Origin: Cohnella herbarum
Lineage (GTDB): Bacteria > Bacillota > Bacilli > Paenibacillales > Paenibacillaceae
DNA length: 64,000 bases
Assembly: GCF_012849095.1 (NCBI RefSeq)
Contig: NZ_CP051680.1
Coordinates: 1,116,001-1,180,000 of the forward strand
Reading direction: 5' to 3'
The translations under genes were made by a program, and so were the position numbers. Numbering within the stretch: the first letter of the stretch is position 1; every line of letters begins with the position of its first letter. This document shows, one piece after another, positions 46,736-55,593 of the stretch. The notes below the pieces were generated by a model, which saw only the letters and a list, made by a program, of their open reading frames with translations, was not told the origin of the DNA and did no database searches.

Positions 46736-46875
46736 TCCGACGTTGCCGATCTCGCCGTTTATTTCATTCTTGTTTAAATTCTATGAATATAGCAACCTTT
46801 GTCCGGTATTGTCGTAAATACTTATGATTAAATGTTACAGACACACATAATCGACTAGATTAGAAGGAGCACGCT

Positions 46876-48834
46876 ATGAAAAGAAAGTATTTGTTGTTAT
46901 TTCTTTCCGCACTTTTGTTATTCTCGATTCAACTCCCGGTTCATGCCGCCGATAGCGCTAACGGACTGGACAAGCTAGAACTGACGCAAGGCTCGAAAAT
47001 CATGGTACACAACGGCAAGACCGTAACGGCGACACAACCTCTTACAGCAACGAAAGGCGTATCTTACGTCGCGGCAAGATCTATCATGAACGAGATTTAC
47101 GGAACGATCGCATACGATTCCAAGAGCAAGCTGTACACGTTGTCTAACGGTATTAATGAAATTAAATTGTTGGCAGGCAATCCTTCTTATACGTTAAACG
47201 GAGTCGTTAAGACTAACGCCGGCGCTCCTTATTTGCTCAAAGGCACGCTTATGATTCCGTTGCGCACAGTAGCCCAGAGCTTCGGATTGACGTTGACGAA
47301 CCTTCCTAAAGAGAAGAAAGTCGTACTGACATGGGCTTCCAAACCGGTTGCGAATTTCTCGGTATCGGATACGAATCCATACGCGCAACAAACGGAAGTT
47401 AAATATACGAATCAGTCGTACCATCCAAGCGGCCTTAAGATTATCGACGAACGCTGGGAGAACAACAACGCGATCTTCGACCAAGCGGGAACCTATACGA
47501 TAAGCCACTGGGTTCAAGATGAAAGAGGAACTTGGAGTGATCCTTATACGGTTACGATTACGGTCAGACCGCCGAATCAACCTCCCGTCGCTCAATTTAA
47601 TACGGACAAAGATACGTATAAAATGGGAGAATTCATTACGTATACCGACCTAAGTACCGACGACGAGAATCGGATCGCCAGCACGGTATGGACGAATAAC
47701 GAACGCGGGTTCTTCGTAGCGGGACCGCAGAACATCACTTTAACCGTAACGGATGCTAACGGTGCCGTGAACGAATATACGAAAACGATCACGATCACGG
47801 AAGAAACGCATTACACGAAAGAAGAGTTCGATCTGCTATATACGGCAATCGGAGACAAGTTCGGAATTAGCGGACCATCCGTATTATCTTTGCCTAAGAT
47901 GCCTTACTCGATTAATGACCGTCAACAAACGTTAATTAGGGCGAATAGTCCGGAAACGATTCTTGAAGAAGGAATTTATTATGAAGACACGGTAAGCGGC
48001 AACGTAAGATTCCTGCTCCATAATCTGAACGGCCGTTCGAATCCGGTCAAAATCTACGTGCTCTTAACGAACGAGAACGCCGAAACGGCTACAGTAAGGA
48101 TGGGAGCGAAAGGGATCGGCGGACCTAATCCGATCGTATCGCAAGTAGGCCGCATGGTTACGGGGAGATTCCTCGAATCGGTATTGAATCCGACGTATTC
48201 CTATTTGCAGATTCCGGCTGGAGAGAGCAGACTGATCTTTCAAGAATATAGCGACAAAAGAGTTCGTCCGGGCGACGTATACTCCATGTTCGCGGACGTT
48301 CAAATGAACTCGAATCTCAAGTTCCAAGTCATCGTAGTCGATGAACACCGTGAAGTCATGAGCATGTTGCCATACCTGAAAGTGCTGCCTAGCAACGACA
48401 GACACATTCGCGGAACGTTTGAGAACGCCAACCGGATGATGTACGTGAACCAGACGATCGGCGACGTGAAAAGCCGGATGATTCTAGCAGATAACGTAGA
48501 AGATACCCGGTTGACCGGAATCGATAAAACGACGGGAACGTCGGTGCTGAACATGGGGAACTATGGCGTTCTGTACACGATTCGGTTAAGCAACGTCCAA
48601 CCGCATACCGCGATCGCGATTAATCCGCGCGGAGGACATTATGCAGGCGCCTTTACCATTAACGGTAAAGTTGTTTACGCAACGAACGATAGTATATTGC
48701 GAAACCCGAACGAAGTCGGGATGCTCTATAAGTCGGGCGATACCGTAGAATCGGTTGATATCACGTTCACGCCTGCGAACGGCAGCATGCTGCCTATCAA
48801 TCTATTATTTTTACCTATGCCTGAGCTTAAGTAA
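46876..48834 (+). CDS. Secreted surface protein with CuAO-N1-like and PKD-like domains
   Basis: A 652-aa secreted protein. The signal peptide is MKRKYLLLFLSALLLFSIQL, with the cut after VHAA. A copper-amine-oxidase N1-type stalk domain follows (TKGVSYVAARSIMNEIYGTI, GTLMIPLRTVAQSFGLTLT). Two PKD-like beta-sandwich repeats are near 160-315 (AGTYTISHWVQDERG, NQPPVAQFNTDKDTY, VTDANGAVNEYTKTITITEE). An unrecognised 340-residue C-terminal region completes it. There is no LPXTG and no SLH domain; it is probably released or wall-associated. AGAAGGAGC precedes the ATG. Confidence 0.8.
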   Translation: MKRKYLLLFLSALLLFSIQLPVHAADSANGLDKLELTQGSKIMVHNGKTVTATQPLTATKGVSYVAARSIMNEIYGTIAYDSKSKLYTLSNGINEIKLLAGNPSYTLNGVVKTNAGAPYLLKGTLMIPLRTVAQSFGLTLTNLPKEKKVVLTWASKPVANFSVSDTNPYAQQTEVKYTNQSYHPSGLKIIDERWENNNAIFDQAGTYTISHWVQDERGTWSDPYTVTITVRPPNQPPVAQFNTDKDTYKMGEFITYTDLSTDDENRIASTVWTNNERGFFVAGPQNITLTVTDANGAVNEYTKTITITEETHYTKEEFDLLYTAIGDKFGISGPSVLSLPKMPYSINDRQQTLIRANSPETILEEGIYYEDTVSGNVRFLLHNLNGRSNPVKIYVLLTNENAETATVRMGAKGIGGPNPIVSQVGRMVTGRFLESVLNPTYSYLQIPAGESRLIFQEYSDKRVRPGDVYSMFADVQMNSNLKFQVIVVDEHREVMSMLPYLKVLPSNDRHIRGTFENANRMMYVNQTIGDVKSRMILADNVEDTRLTGIDKTTGTSVLNMGNYGVLYTIRLSNVQPHTAIAINPRGGHYAGAFTINGKVVYATNDSILRNPNEVGMLYKSGDTVESVDITFTPANGSMLPINLLFLPMPELK

Positions 48835-48847
48835 GAAGTAGAATCTG

Positions 48848-48888
48848 CCGTTCCGGCGCGAGAAAATCGTGCCCGGAACGGTTTTTTT
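48848..48888 (+). terminator. Intrinsic terminator of the surface-protein gene
   Basis: A 9-bp outer stem CCGTTCCGG/CCGGAACGG plus inner pairs, followed by seven T. Confidence 0.9.
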
Positions 48889-48921
48889 ATTGACGCAGAA
48901 AGACAATTCTTTTCAAAATAT

Positions 48922-48951
48922 TTGACATTGATAATCATTATCAATTAAAAT
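48922..48951 (+). promoter_or_regulatory. SigA promoter overlapped by a Fur box
   Basis: TTGACA (48922-48927) and TAAAAT (48946-48951) with an 18-nt spacer. The spacer is filled by the perfect palindrome TTGATAAT-C-ATTATCAA (48928-48944). It contains the exact Bacillus 7-1-7 Fur motif TGATAATNATTATCA. The gene at 49000 is therefore expected to be repressed by iron-loaded Fur. Confidence 0.9.
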
Positions 48952-48999
48952 GAACACTATCATACACCGTTGCCCGGTTGAAGGAGTTGGGTTCATTCG

Positions 49000-49803
49000 A
49001 TGCAAGTATCCGCGAACGCTGGGGGACTCGTGTTTCATTTTTCATCGGTTAAGAAAATGTCTTCCGACTTACTGGCAGCCGCTCCGCTTGGACAAGGCGT
49101 CGTATATAAGAGGCAAATAGATAGCGAATGGACGGAGAGTAACGAAGGGCTGCCGCACCAGACGCATATTAATCGCTTGCAAGTGTACGTAGATAGGCTG
49201 TATGCCTGTTCGAATAAAGGATTGTTCTATAACGAGGACGGATTATGGAATTCAACGGAGTTAGCCGTCGGCTGTTATCAGTATAAAGAATTCGGCGAAG
49301 TCGGACTTGCCGGAACGTCTTGCGGACTATGGTTCACAGAAGGCGCGGAGTGGCATCTTATGATGCGCTCGGATCTCATCGTCTATGATTTCTTGTATTT
49401 GCCGCAATATGTCGTTCTCGGAACGAATGAGGGAATATCGATTCTGGATCGTCTCACGACGACTTGGATGAATTTCAAATACGGGTCCGCTGTGACCAGC
49501 CTGGCCGTTTCCCACGGTAGAATTATCGGGGCGACCGAACATGGAGATCTCCTCGTGGGGAACCAGCGGGGCGGGTTCGAGCGTTACAGAATGGGCAATA
49601 CGTTCATATTCTCCGTCGTTACGCGGGACGACGAAGTGTACGCTTGCTCGGATCGCGGATTGTACCGCGTTAGTCGGATCGGAAATCAGATTTCATTAAT
49701 GGCCTTAAAAATCGGCGTCCAAGTGACGGATGTGGACGTGGATGACCAACATCTCTATATCGCTACCCTATTCGAGGGCGTGCAACAGCTAGAGAGATCA
49801 TAA
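49000..49803 (+). CDS. Fur-regulated beta-propeller-like protein
   Basis: A 267-aa protein without signal peptide or membrane segment. It is made of about six short repeats of the type VYVDRLYACSNKGLFYNEDG and VVLGTNEGISILDRLT and DEVYACSDRGLYRVSR, as in beta-propeller or sialidase-like blades. AAGGAG lies 12 nt before the ATG, and a perfect Fur box covers the promoter. It converges on the histidine kinase gene with a 6-bp overlap. A role in iron limitation is implied by regulation; the biochemical function is unknown. Confidence 0.8.
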   Translation: MQVSANAGGLVFHFSSVKKMSSDLLAAAPLGQGVVYKRQIDSEWTESNEGLPHQTHINRLQVYVDRLYACSNKGLFYNEDGLWNSTELAVGCYQYKEFGEVGLAGTSCGLWFTEGAEWHLMMRSDLIVYDFLYLPQYVVLGTNEGISILDRLTTTWMNFKYGSAVTSLAVSHGRIIGATEHGDLLVGNQRGGFERYRMGNTFIFSVVTRDDEVYACSDRGLYRVSRIGNQISLMALKIGVQVTDVDVDDQHLYIATLFEGVQQLERS

Positions 49804-51264
49804 AGGGAAAGTGACCCGGAACAAGCTGCCTTCCCCAAGGCGGCTTTCTACGTTTAAAGTTCCCCCGTGAAGTTCGACTAGAGATTTCGTAATGGAGAGT
49901 CCAAGGCCCGCCCCTCCGTATTTACGCGCGCGAGAGCTATCGATGCGATAAAAACGCTCGAACAGATGGGGAAGATGCTCGGCCGAAATTCCCGTTCCGT
50001 TATCTTGGACAGTCGTCTCGATTCCGTCATCCGTCCGAATAACCTTGATCCGTATTTTACCGGAATGCGGATCGGTATGCTGCACTGCGTTCTGGAATAA
50101 ATTCAGCAACACTTGTTTGATTTTATCGCCATCCGCCTGGATGAGAATACCCGAGTCCGCCTCTATCGTAACCTCGCGCTCTTCTCCCAACAAGAGCAGT
50201 TGCTCTTCCATCTCCCGAACCAGCTCTCCAAGATCGCAAGGCGATCGTTTGATCTCGGGCTCCCTGTCCAGCTTCGCTAATTGAAGCAAGTCGACGACTA
50301 ATTTATTGATTCTTCCGGACTCTCCATGCATGCTCCTAAGCGCCTTGTTTAACTGGATCGGATCGGCAGCCGCGCCTCTGAGCAACACTTCAAGGAAGCC
50401 GTGAATGGATGTTAACGGAGTTCTAAGCTCGTGCGACGCATCGGAGACGAAACGGCGCATTTGCTCCTTCGCTTCTTGCTCGGCGCGGAAAGAAGTCTCG
50501 AGGCGCTCTAACATGCGATTAAAAGAATGCGACAACCGATCGATCTCCATCGGCTGCTCGTTCTCCGGTAACCGTTCGTTCAGTTTGCCCGAATCGATGC
50601 GTTCGACGGTAGTTACCATTCGGGATAGCGGGGTTAACGTTCTGCGAATGGCAGGCAAGAACGTAAAGAGGCCGCCGAAGATAGCCGCCAATGCTAGTGC
50701 CAGATACAACAGAAATTGTCGGTTCAGCTCGTTCGTCATAGGTTTCGTGCTCATGCTAACTTGCACGACTCCGTCAATGCCGGAGAAGGAACGGACCGGT
50801 TGCACGACCACTAACTGCTGTCCAAGGGTTGAATCGCGTACGATCGAATAAATAACCTTGCCTCTTCGCGGGTGATTAAAAGCTTCGTTATACACTTCTT
50901 GACTCAAACGAGGAACGGAGTCCGTTGACGTCGCGTTCATTGGAGATATGACCGTGAATTTGCCTTCTTTGTTCATATAAGCGACGGAAGCGGAAGGGAA
51001 GAAAATGAACGCTTCTGCAGGTCTTCTACGCATTTGGGGGTTAACTCTTTCCCATAACTCCCCGGGAACGGATTGAATCTGTCTTTGTATGCCGGCAGCC
51101 CGATTCTGATATATAAAACGTTCCATGAAAAAATATTGAAAAAGCCCGATGACCAGCAGCAGACCGGCTAAGATAAACAAAATGCGGGATAACAGTTGGT
51201 AGCGAAGAGAGCGGGGAAATACGATCGCTCGAATGCGGCTGAACGCGTTATTCCATCGATTCAT
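49798..51264 (-). CDS. Sensor histidine kinase, partner of the regulator at 51261-51947
   Basis: A 488-aa membrane kinase. TM1 is near residues 25-48, an extracytoplasmic region follows to about 185, and TM2 is near 188-210 (LYLALALAAIFGGLFTF), then HAMP. The phospho-acceptor motif is RRFVSDASHELRTPLTSIHG. The ATPase lobes are NLFQNAVQHTD, DNGTGISAEHLPHLFERFYR and GGAGLGLSITKSL. Layout matches regulators of envelope or efflux genes (for example CssS/YvrG types). The gene overlaps the upstream regulator by 4 nt. The pair is divergent from a MacAB-type exporter operon, its probable target. Confidence 0.95.
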   Translation of the reverse strand: MNRWNNAFSRIRAIVFPRSLRYQLLSRILFILAGLLLVIGLFQYFFMERFIYQNRAAGIQRQIQSVPGELWERVNPQMRRRPAEAFIFFPSASVAYMNKEGKFTVISPMNATSTDSVPRLSQEVYNEAFNHPRRGKVIYSIVRDSTLGQQLVVVQPVRSFSGIDGVVQVSMSTKPMTNELNRQFLLYLALALAAIFGGLFTFLPAIRRTLTPLSRMVTTVERIDSGKLNERLPENEQPMEIDRLSHSFNRMLERLETSFRAEQEAKEQMRRFVSDASHELRTPLTSIHGFLEVLLRGAAADPIQLNKALRSMHGESGRINKLVVDLLQLAKLDREPEIKRSPCDLGELVREMEEQLLLLGEEREVTIEADSGILIQADGDKIKQVLLNLFQNAVQHTDPHSGKIRIKVIRTDDGIETTVQDNGTGISAEHLPHLFERFYRIDSSRARKYGGAGLGLSITKSLVELHGGTLNVESRLGEGSLFRVTFPL

Positions 51265-51947
51265 AGGAGATCCACCCGGTAGCCCGCTCCCCTGATCGTC
51301 CTGATCACTCTATGCTCTCGATCCTGGAGCTTATCTCTTAACGATCGGATGTACACTTCCACGATGTTCTCCTCACCGCCGAAATCATAGCCCCACACTT
51401 GATCGAGTATTACGCTTTTACTGAGCACGTGACCGTGGTTTAACACGAGATACTTAAGCAATTCGTGCTCCGTAGGCGACAGATCGAGAATACGTTTCCG
51501 GTATCGAAATTCTTTGCGAACGGCATCGATCGCGAACGGGCCGATCGCAACCTCGCTCAGCAGGTGAGGAAATTGGTTCCGCACGCGCGCTTGAATACGC
51601 GCAAGCAATTCCCCGAAGCCGAAGGGCTTGGACATATAATCGTCCGCTCCGAGATTAAGGCCTTTAACCCGATCCTCGATCTCTTCCTTGGCCGTAAGCA
51701 TGATTACGGCTACGGGCTTATCGGCCTTTAAAGCCCGACAAACCTCGAAGCCGTCCATCCCCGGCATCATGACGTCCAGAACGACCACGTGCGGGTTGTA
51801 TCGCTCGGCGAGGGCAATGCCTTCTTGTCCATCTTGCGCGGTCGCCACTTGATAGCCTTCATTCGTTAAACCAAGCTCCAGAAACTGCAAAATGTTCGGC
51901 TCGTCGTCCACGACCATGATTTTGATTCCTTTTCCTTGCTGCGACAT
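51261..51947 (-). CDS. OmpR-family response regulator (exporter-linked)
   Basis: A 228-aa regulator. The receiver has acidic VVDDEPN, phospho-acceptor Asp in VVVLDVMMPGMDG, and the conserved Lys in MSKPFGFGELLARI. The winged helix includes LDLSPTEHELLKYLVLNHGH and RTIRGAGYRVDLL. The start is the ATG at 51947 (GGAGG 7 nt upstream) rather than 51953 or the far upstream frame. The intergenic region to the membrane-fusion gene holds CTGAA direct repeats at 11-bp spacing, typical of OmpR-type sites, suggesting control of both directions. Confidence 0.95.
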   Translation of the reverse strand: MSQQGKGIKIMVVDDEPNILQFLELGLTNEGYQVATAQDGQEGIALAERYNPHVVVLDVMMPGMDGFEVCRALKADKPVAVIMLTAKEEIEDRVKGLNLGADDYMSKPFGFGELLARIQARVRNQFPHLLSEVAIGPFAIDAVRKEFRYRKRILDLSPTEHELLKYLVLNHGHVLSKSVILDQVWGYDFGGEENIVEVYIRSLRDKLQDREHRVIRTIRGAGYRVDLL

Positions 51948-52031
51948 GTTCATTCCTCCAACAAAATACGCGAATTTCAACCCGATCTCTACGCTATGAC
52001 TACCATTATGAGCTAATTTGCTTAACTTTGG

Positions 52032-52104
52032 CTGAGAGAAAACTGAAAGAATACTGAATTTCTTTTTCTTGAGGGTTACCTGAAGGCATTCAGAAAACAT
52101 TCAG
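52032..52104. promoter_or_regulatory. Candidate response-regulator sites (CTGAR repeats at 11-bp steps)
   Basis: CTGAGA, CTGAAA and CTGAAT start at 52032, 52043 and 52054, exactly 11 bp apart. In the opposite orientation CATTCAG occurs at 52087 and 52098, again 11 bp apart. Direct repeats at one-turn spacing are the usual binding layout of OmpR/PhoB-type dimers. The sites lie between the regulator gene and the divergent exporter operon. Confidence 0.6.
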
Positions 52105-52181
52105 CGGGCACTCATCTTGAACTAAGGTTCATCTTCCATAATGTTCGCTAAGACGATAAAAAGCGAAGGTGAAGCATTCGG

Positions 52182-53666
52182 ATGAAGAAGAAGATCATAT
52201 GGATAGCTGCTCTAGTCATCGTACTAGGGGCGGGAACTTGGGGTGGTCTCCGGTTCTTCGATAAGAAAGACACGCAATTGGCCGCAAGCTTCCCGACAAC
52301 GCAAGTCCGCAAGGGCACGATCGAAGTGAAAGTCAGCGGTACGGGCAGCGTGCAGCCTTTCGCGCGCGAAACCCTGAAAGCGAGCACGGCGGGAAAAGCG
52401 CTGAAAGTGAATTTCAAGCAAGGAGACAGCGTAAAGAAAGGACAAGTGCTAATTACATACGAGAACGACGATACTTCCGATCAGGTACGAAGCAAGGAAA
52501 TCGATCTAAAGAAGAAGAAGCTGGAGCTTACGGATTTGCAAACGAAGTATAAGGAAGCAGCCGATGACAAGGAACGCGAATCGCTCGTGTTGAGCATTCA
52601 GAAGCAGCAGCTTGATATCGAGATGGCTCAGGCGGATATCGCTTCTCTGAAGACGGAAGAAGGCATCGATCCTATCGTTGCTCCGATTGACGGCGTGTTG
52701 GAAACCTTCAACGTACAAGCAGGGGACTCGATTAGCCCGAATAGCGAACTTGGCGAGATCGTCGATTTCGCCAAGCTGAAGATGGTCGTCGGCATCGACG
52801 AGCTGGATATTCCTAAGGTGAAGCTCGCGCAAGAAGCTCAGATTCTAGTCGAAGCGTTGCCGGAAGAGACGTTCACGGGAAAAGTGGAAGCGATCGCGAA
52901 CGAAGGCACGGCGAGCAACGGCGTAGCTTCGTTCGACGTAACGATTATTCTATCGGAAGCGAAAAACTTAAAGGCGGGAATGTCCGCGGAAGCCAGCATC
53001 ATGACGGATAAGAAAACGGATGCCCTCTATGTTCCTGTGGAAGCGGTGCAATCTTCGCAGGGGAAATATTTCGTCATGGTTCCGAGCGCGGGAGGAACAG
53101 GCGCTTCAACGAACGGCTCGCAAACCGCGGGAGCGAATGCGGGGACGAGGCCGCAACAAGGGCAAGCAGGCCAAGCCGGGCAGGGTGCCGAAGGCGAACC
53201 TCCGCAACAGGAACCGCAACCGCAAGGTCAACAAGGGCAACAAGGTCAGCAAGGCCAAGCCGGGCAAGGTGGAAACGCCGATCGTTTCCAGAACATGACC
53301 ACAGAGGAACGCGCGGCTATGCGCGAGCAGTTCATGGCGAATCGGGGAGCGGGCGGAGCTAACGCGAATGCGTCCGGCAGCGTTACATCGACTCGCAGAG
53401 TCGAGGTCGAGGTCGGCATTAATAACGAGGATCAGATCGAAATCCTATCTGGGCTAAGCGAGAACGACCTCGTCGTGCTTCCGACGGTCGCTAGTTCAAG
53501 CTCTAACTCGAACATGCAAGCCGGCTTTCCGGGTTTTGGCGGCGCAGGGTTCGGCGGCGGTGCCGGCGGAGGGTTCCCCGGTGGCGGAGGCGGCTTCCAG
53601 GGCGGCGGAGGCGGCCGTCAATCTACCGGCGGAGGCGGCGGTGCAGCGGCGGGCGGTGCGCGCTAA
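52182..53666 (+). CDS. MacA-like membrane-fusion protein with Gln/Gly-rich tails
   Basis: A 494-aa periplasmic-adaptor-type protein anchored by one N-terminal helix (KKIIWIAALVIVLGAGTW). It has lipoyl halves (TIEVKVSGTGSVQPFAR and DPIVAPIDGVLETFNVQAGD), a coiled-coil hairpin between them, and beta-barrel parts (VVGIDELDIPKVKLAQ). Unusual are a Gln/Gly-rich insert near 320-375 (QGQQGQQGQQGQAGQGG) and a Gly-rich C-terminus of about 45 residues (GFPGFGGAGFGGGAGGGF). GAAGGTGA precedes the ATG. It overlaps the next gene by one base (TAATG). With the ATPase and permease it forms a MacAB-type tripartite exporter, here in a Gram-positive. Confidence 0.9.
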   Translation: MKKKIIWIAALVIVLGAGTWGGLRFFDKKDTQLAASFPTTQVRKGTIEVKVSGTGSVQPFARETLKASTAGKALKVNFKQGDSVKKGQVLITYENDDTSDQVRSKEIDLKKKKLELTDLQTKYKEAADDKERESLVLSIQKQQLDIEMAQADIASLKTEEGIDPIVAPIDGVLETFNVQAGDSISPNSELGEIVDFAKLKMVVGIDELDIPKVKLAQEAQILVEALPEETFTGKVEAIANEGTASNGVASFDVTIILSEAKNLKAGMSAEASIMTDKKTDALYVPVEAVQSSQGKYFVMVPSAGGTGASTNGSQTAGANAGTRPQQGQAGQAGQGAEGEPPQQEPQPQGQQGQQGQQGQAGQGGNADRFQNMTTEERAAMREQFMANRGAGGANANASGSVTSTRRVEVEVGINNEDQIEILSGLSENDLVVLPTVASSSSNSNMQAGFPGFGGAGFGGGAGGGFPGGGGGFQGGGGGRQSTGGGGGAAAGGAR

Positions 53667-54394
53667 TGACCACGAAGCCGAAGCCGGAAGCTCCCTTGAT
53701 CCGAATCAAGGGATTAAGTAAACAGTATCGCATGGGCGGAGAGACGCTTAACGCATTGGATAACGTTTCGTTAACCGTTAATCAAGGAGATTTTATTGCC
53801 ATTATCGGTCCCTCGGGCTCGGGGAAATCGACTCTTATGAACGTGATCGGCTGTTTGGATACGCCTTCTTCCGGGGAGTATTGGTTAGACGGCGAAGAAG
53901 TTAGCCGATTAAGGGAAAACAAACTCGCGGAAATCCGCAACCGTAAGATCGGCTTTATTTTTCAAGGGTTTAACTTGTTGTCCCGACTAACGGCCATCGA
54001 GAACGTGGAGCTGCCTCTGATCTACAGGGGAGTGTCCGCGAAGGAGCGGAAGGAGCAAGCGATCGAAGCGCTTAGGAAAGTCGGACTGGAGGAGCGGATT
54101 CACCATCGTCCCGTCGAGTTGTCCGGGGGACAACAGCAGCGCGTGGCGATCGCGCGAGCGCTAGCCGGCAATCCTCCGATCTTGCTTGCCGACGAGCCTA
54201 CCGGCGCCTTGGATACGAGAACCGGCAAGGAAGTGATGGGATTCATTAAGGATCTGAACTCCCTCGGCCACACGATCGTGCTCATTACCCATGATCCGGA
54301 CATTTCGCGGCAAGCGAAACGGGTCGTGAAGATCATGGACGGGATGTTGAACGAAGAGGAGGGCGGACGGAATGAACTTCTTTCAAGCGTTTAA
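53666..54394 (+). CDS. ABC exporter ATP-binding protein (MacB/LolD type)
   Basis: A 242-aa ATPase with Walker A GPSGSGKSTLMNVIG, the LolD/MacB-specific FIFQGFNLLSRLTAIENVELP stretch around the Q loop, the signature VELSGGQQQRVAIARALAGN, Walker B ILLADEPTGALD, and the H loop VLITHDPDI. This combination is diagnostic of MacB/LolD-type mechanotransmission transporters rather than import systems. The ATG overlaps the membrane-fusion gene stop, and its 3' end overlaps the permease gene by 23 nt, so the three are one translational unit. Confidence 0.96.
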   Translation: MTTKPKPEAPLIRIKGLSKQYRMGGETLNALDNVSLTVNQGDFIAIIGPSGSGKSTLMNVIGCLDTPSSGEYWLDGEEVSRLRENKLAEIRNRKIGFIFQGFNLLSRLTAIENVELPLIYRGVSAKERKEQAIEALRKVGLEERIHHRPVELSGGQQQRVAIARALAGNPPILLADEPTGALDTRTGKEVMGFIKDLNSLGHTIVLITHDPDISRQAKRVVKIMDGMLNEEEGGRNELLSSV

Positions 54395-55547
54395 GATGGC
54401 CATGAAGAGCATTCTGTCCAATAAACTCCGTTCGCTGCTGACGATGCTCGGAATCATTATCGGCGTTACGGCCGTTATCGCTCTCGTCGCTCTGGGGCAA
54501 GGAGCGACGAAATCGGTGACCGAGCAAGTGCAAAGTCTTGGAACGAACTTGCTCACGGTGAGCATTGTCGGCCGGGGTTCGACCAATACGTTAAAAGCGA
54601 GCGAAGCCGTCGCGATCGCGGACAAAGTGGAAGGGATTCAATATATCGCTCCCGCTAGCACGCAGAGTTCTTCGGTGAAGTACGGAACGACCAGCGTAAC
54701 CGTAAACGTTGTAGGCACGAATGCGGATTATGCGAATGTGAGGGAATACGAGGTCGCTTCGGGACGATTCCTCGCGCAAATCGACCTCGACGTTTACCAG
54801 AAGGTTGCCGTTATCGGCTCGACCACGGCGACGGACCTCTTCGGCTTCGCGAGTCCCGTGGGCGAGTATATTTTGATCCAAGGAACGCGCTATAAAGTCG
54901 TTGGCGTACTGGCCGAGAAAGGCAGCACGACGACGGGCTCGAACGATGAAGTCGTGATGATTCCCCAAACGTCGGCCGAGCGGTTGTTCAAATCCAAAGG
55001 AGTACGGACTGTCTACGTTCAGGTCGAATCTACCGAAGGGATCGATGCGGTCGTGACCGGGTTGGAAGCCGAGTTGAGCGATCATTTCCGCGGGAACACC
55101 GATAGTTATCGGGTATTTAATCAAAGCGATGCGCTGTCGACGCTAACTTCGGTATCCGATACGTTAACGCTGGCTTTAGCGGGAATCGCGGGAATTTCCC
55201 TGCTCGTCGGGGGAATCGGAATTATGAACATTATGCTCGTTTCCGTAACGGAGAGAACGCGGGAAATCGGAATTCGCAAAGCTATCGGAGCCAAGAGACG
55301 GGATATCCTTATCCAATTTCTGATCGAATCGATGGTACTAAGCGGACTCGGGGGTTTGCTTGGCATAGGAATCGGCGTCGGAGCCGCGCAGGGCGCTTCT
55401 TCGGCATTCGATATGGACATCGTATTCTCGGCCAACATTATTCTTATAGCGTTCGTCTTTTCCGTGGCGATCGGAGTTGTCTTCGGAATGTTCCCGGCGA
55501 ATAAGGCAGCTAAGCTTAAGCCGATTGAAGCGTTGCGGTTCGAATAA
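54372..55547 (+). CDS. MacB-like ABC exporter permease (FtsX domain)
   Basis: A 391-aa permease. One N-terminal helix (LRSLLTMLGIIIGVTAVIAL) is followed by a large extracytoplasmic MacB-PCD domain (residues 45-265), then three C-terminal helices forming the FtsX domain (LALAGIAGISLLVGGIGIMNI, SVTERTREIGIRKAIGAKRR). It ends with the typical KAAKLKPIEALRFE. Layout equals half a MacB without its ATPase, supplied by the upstream gene. Substrates in Gram-positives are typically antimicrobial peptides or lipids; here unknown. Confidence 0.95.
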   Translation: MNFFQAFKMAMKSILSNKLRSLLTMLGIIIGVTAVIALVALGQGATKSVTEQVQSLGTNLLTVSIVGRGSTNTLKASEAVAIADKVEGIQYIAPASTQSSSVKYGTTSVTVNVVGTNADYANVREYEVASGRFLAQIDLDVYQKVAVIGSTTATDLFGFASPVGEYILIQGTRYKVVGVLAEKGSTTTGSNDEVVMIPQTSAERLFKSKGVRTVYVQVESTEGIDAVVTGLEAELSDHFRGNTDSYRVFNQSDALSTLTSVSDTLTLALAGIAGISLLVGGIGIMNIMLVSVTERTREIGIRKAIGAKRRDILIQFLIESMVLSGLGGLLGIGIGVGAAQGASSAFDMDIVFSANIILIAFVFSVAIGVVFGMFPANKAAKLKPIEALRFE

Positions 55548-55593
55548 GGGATATTGCTTCAGGCTCAGACTCATGGGAAGGAGGGGAAATCGC

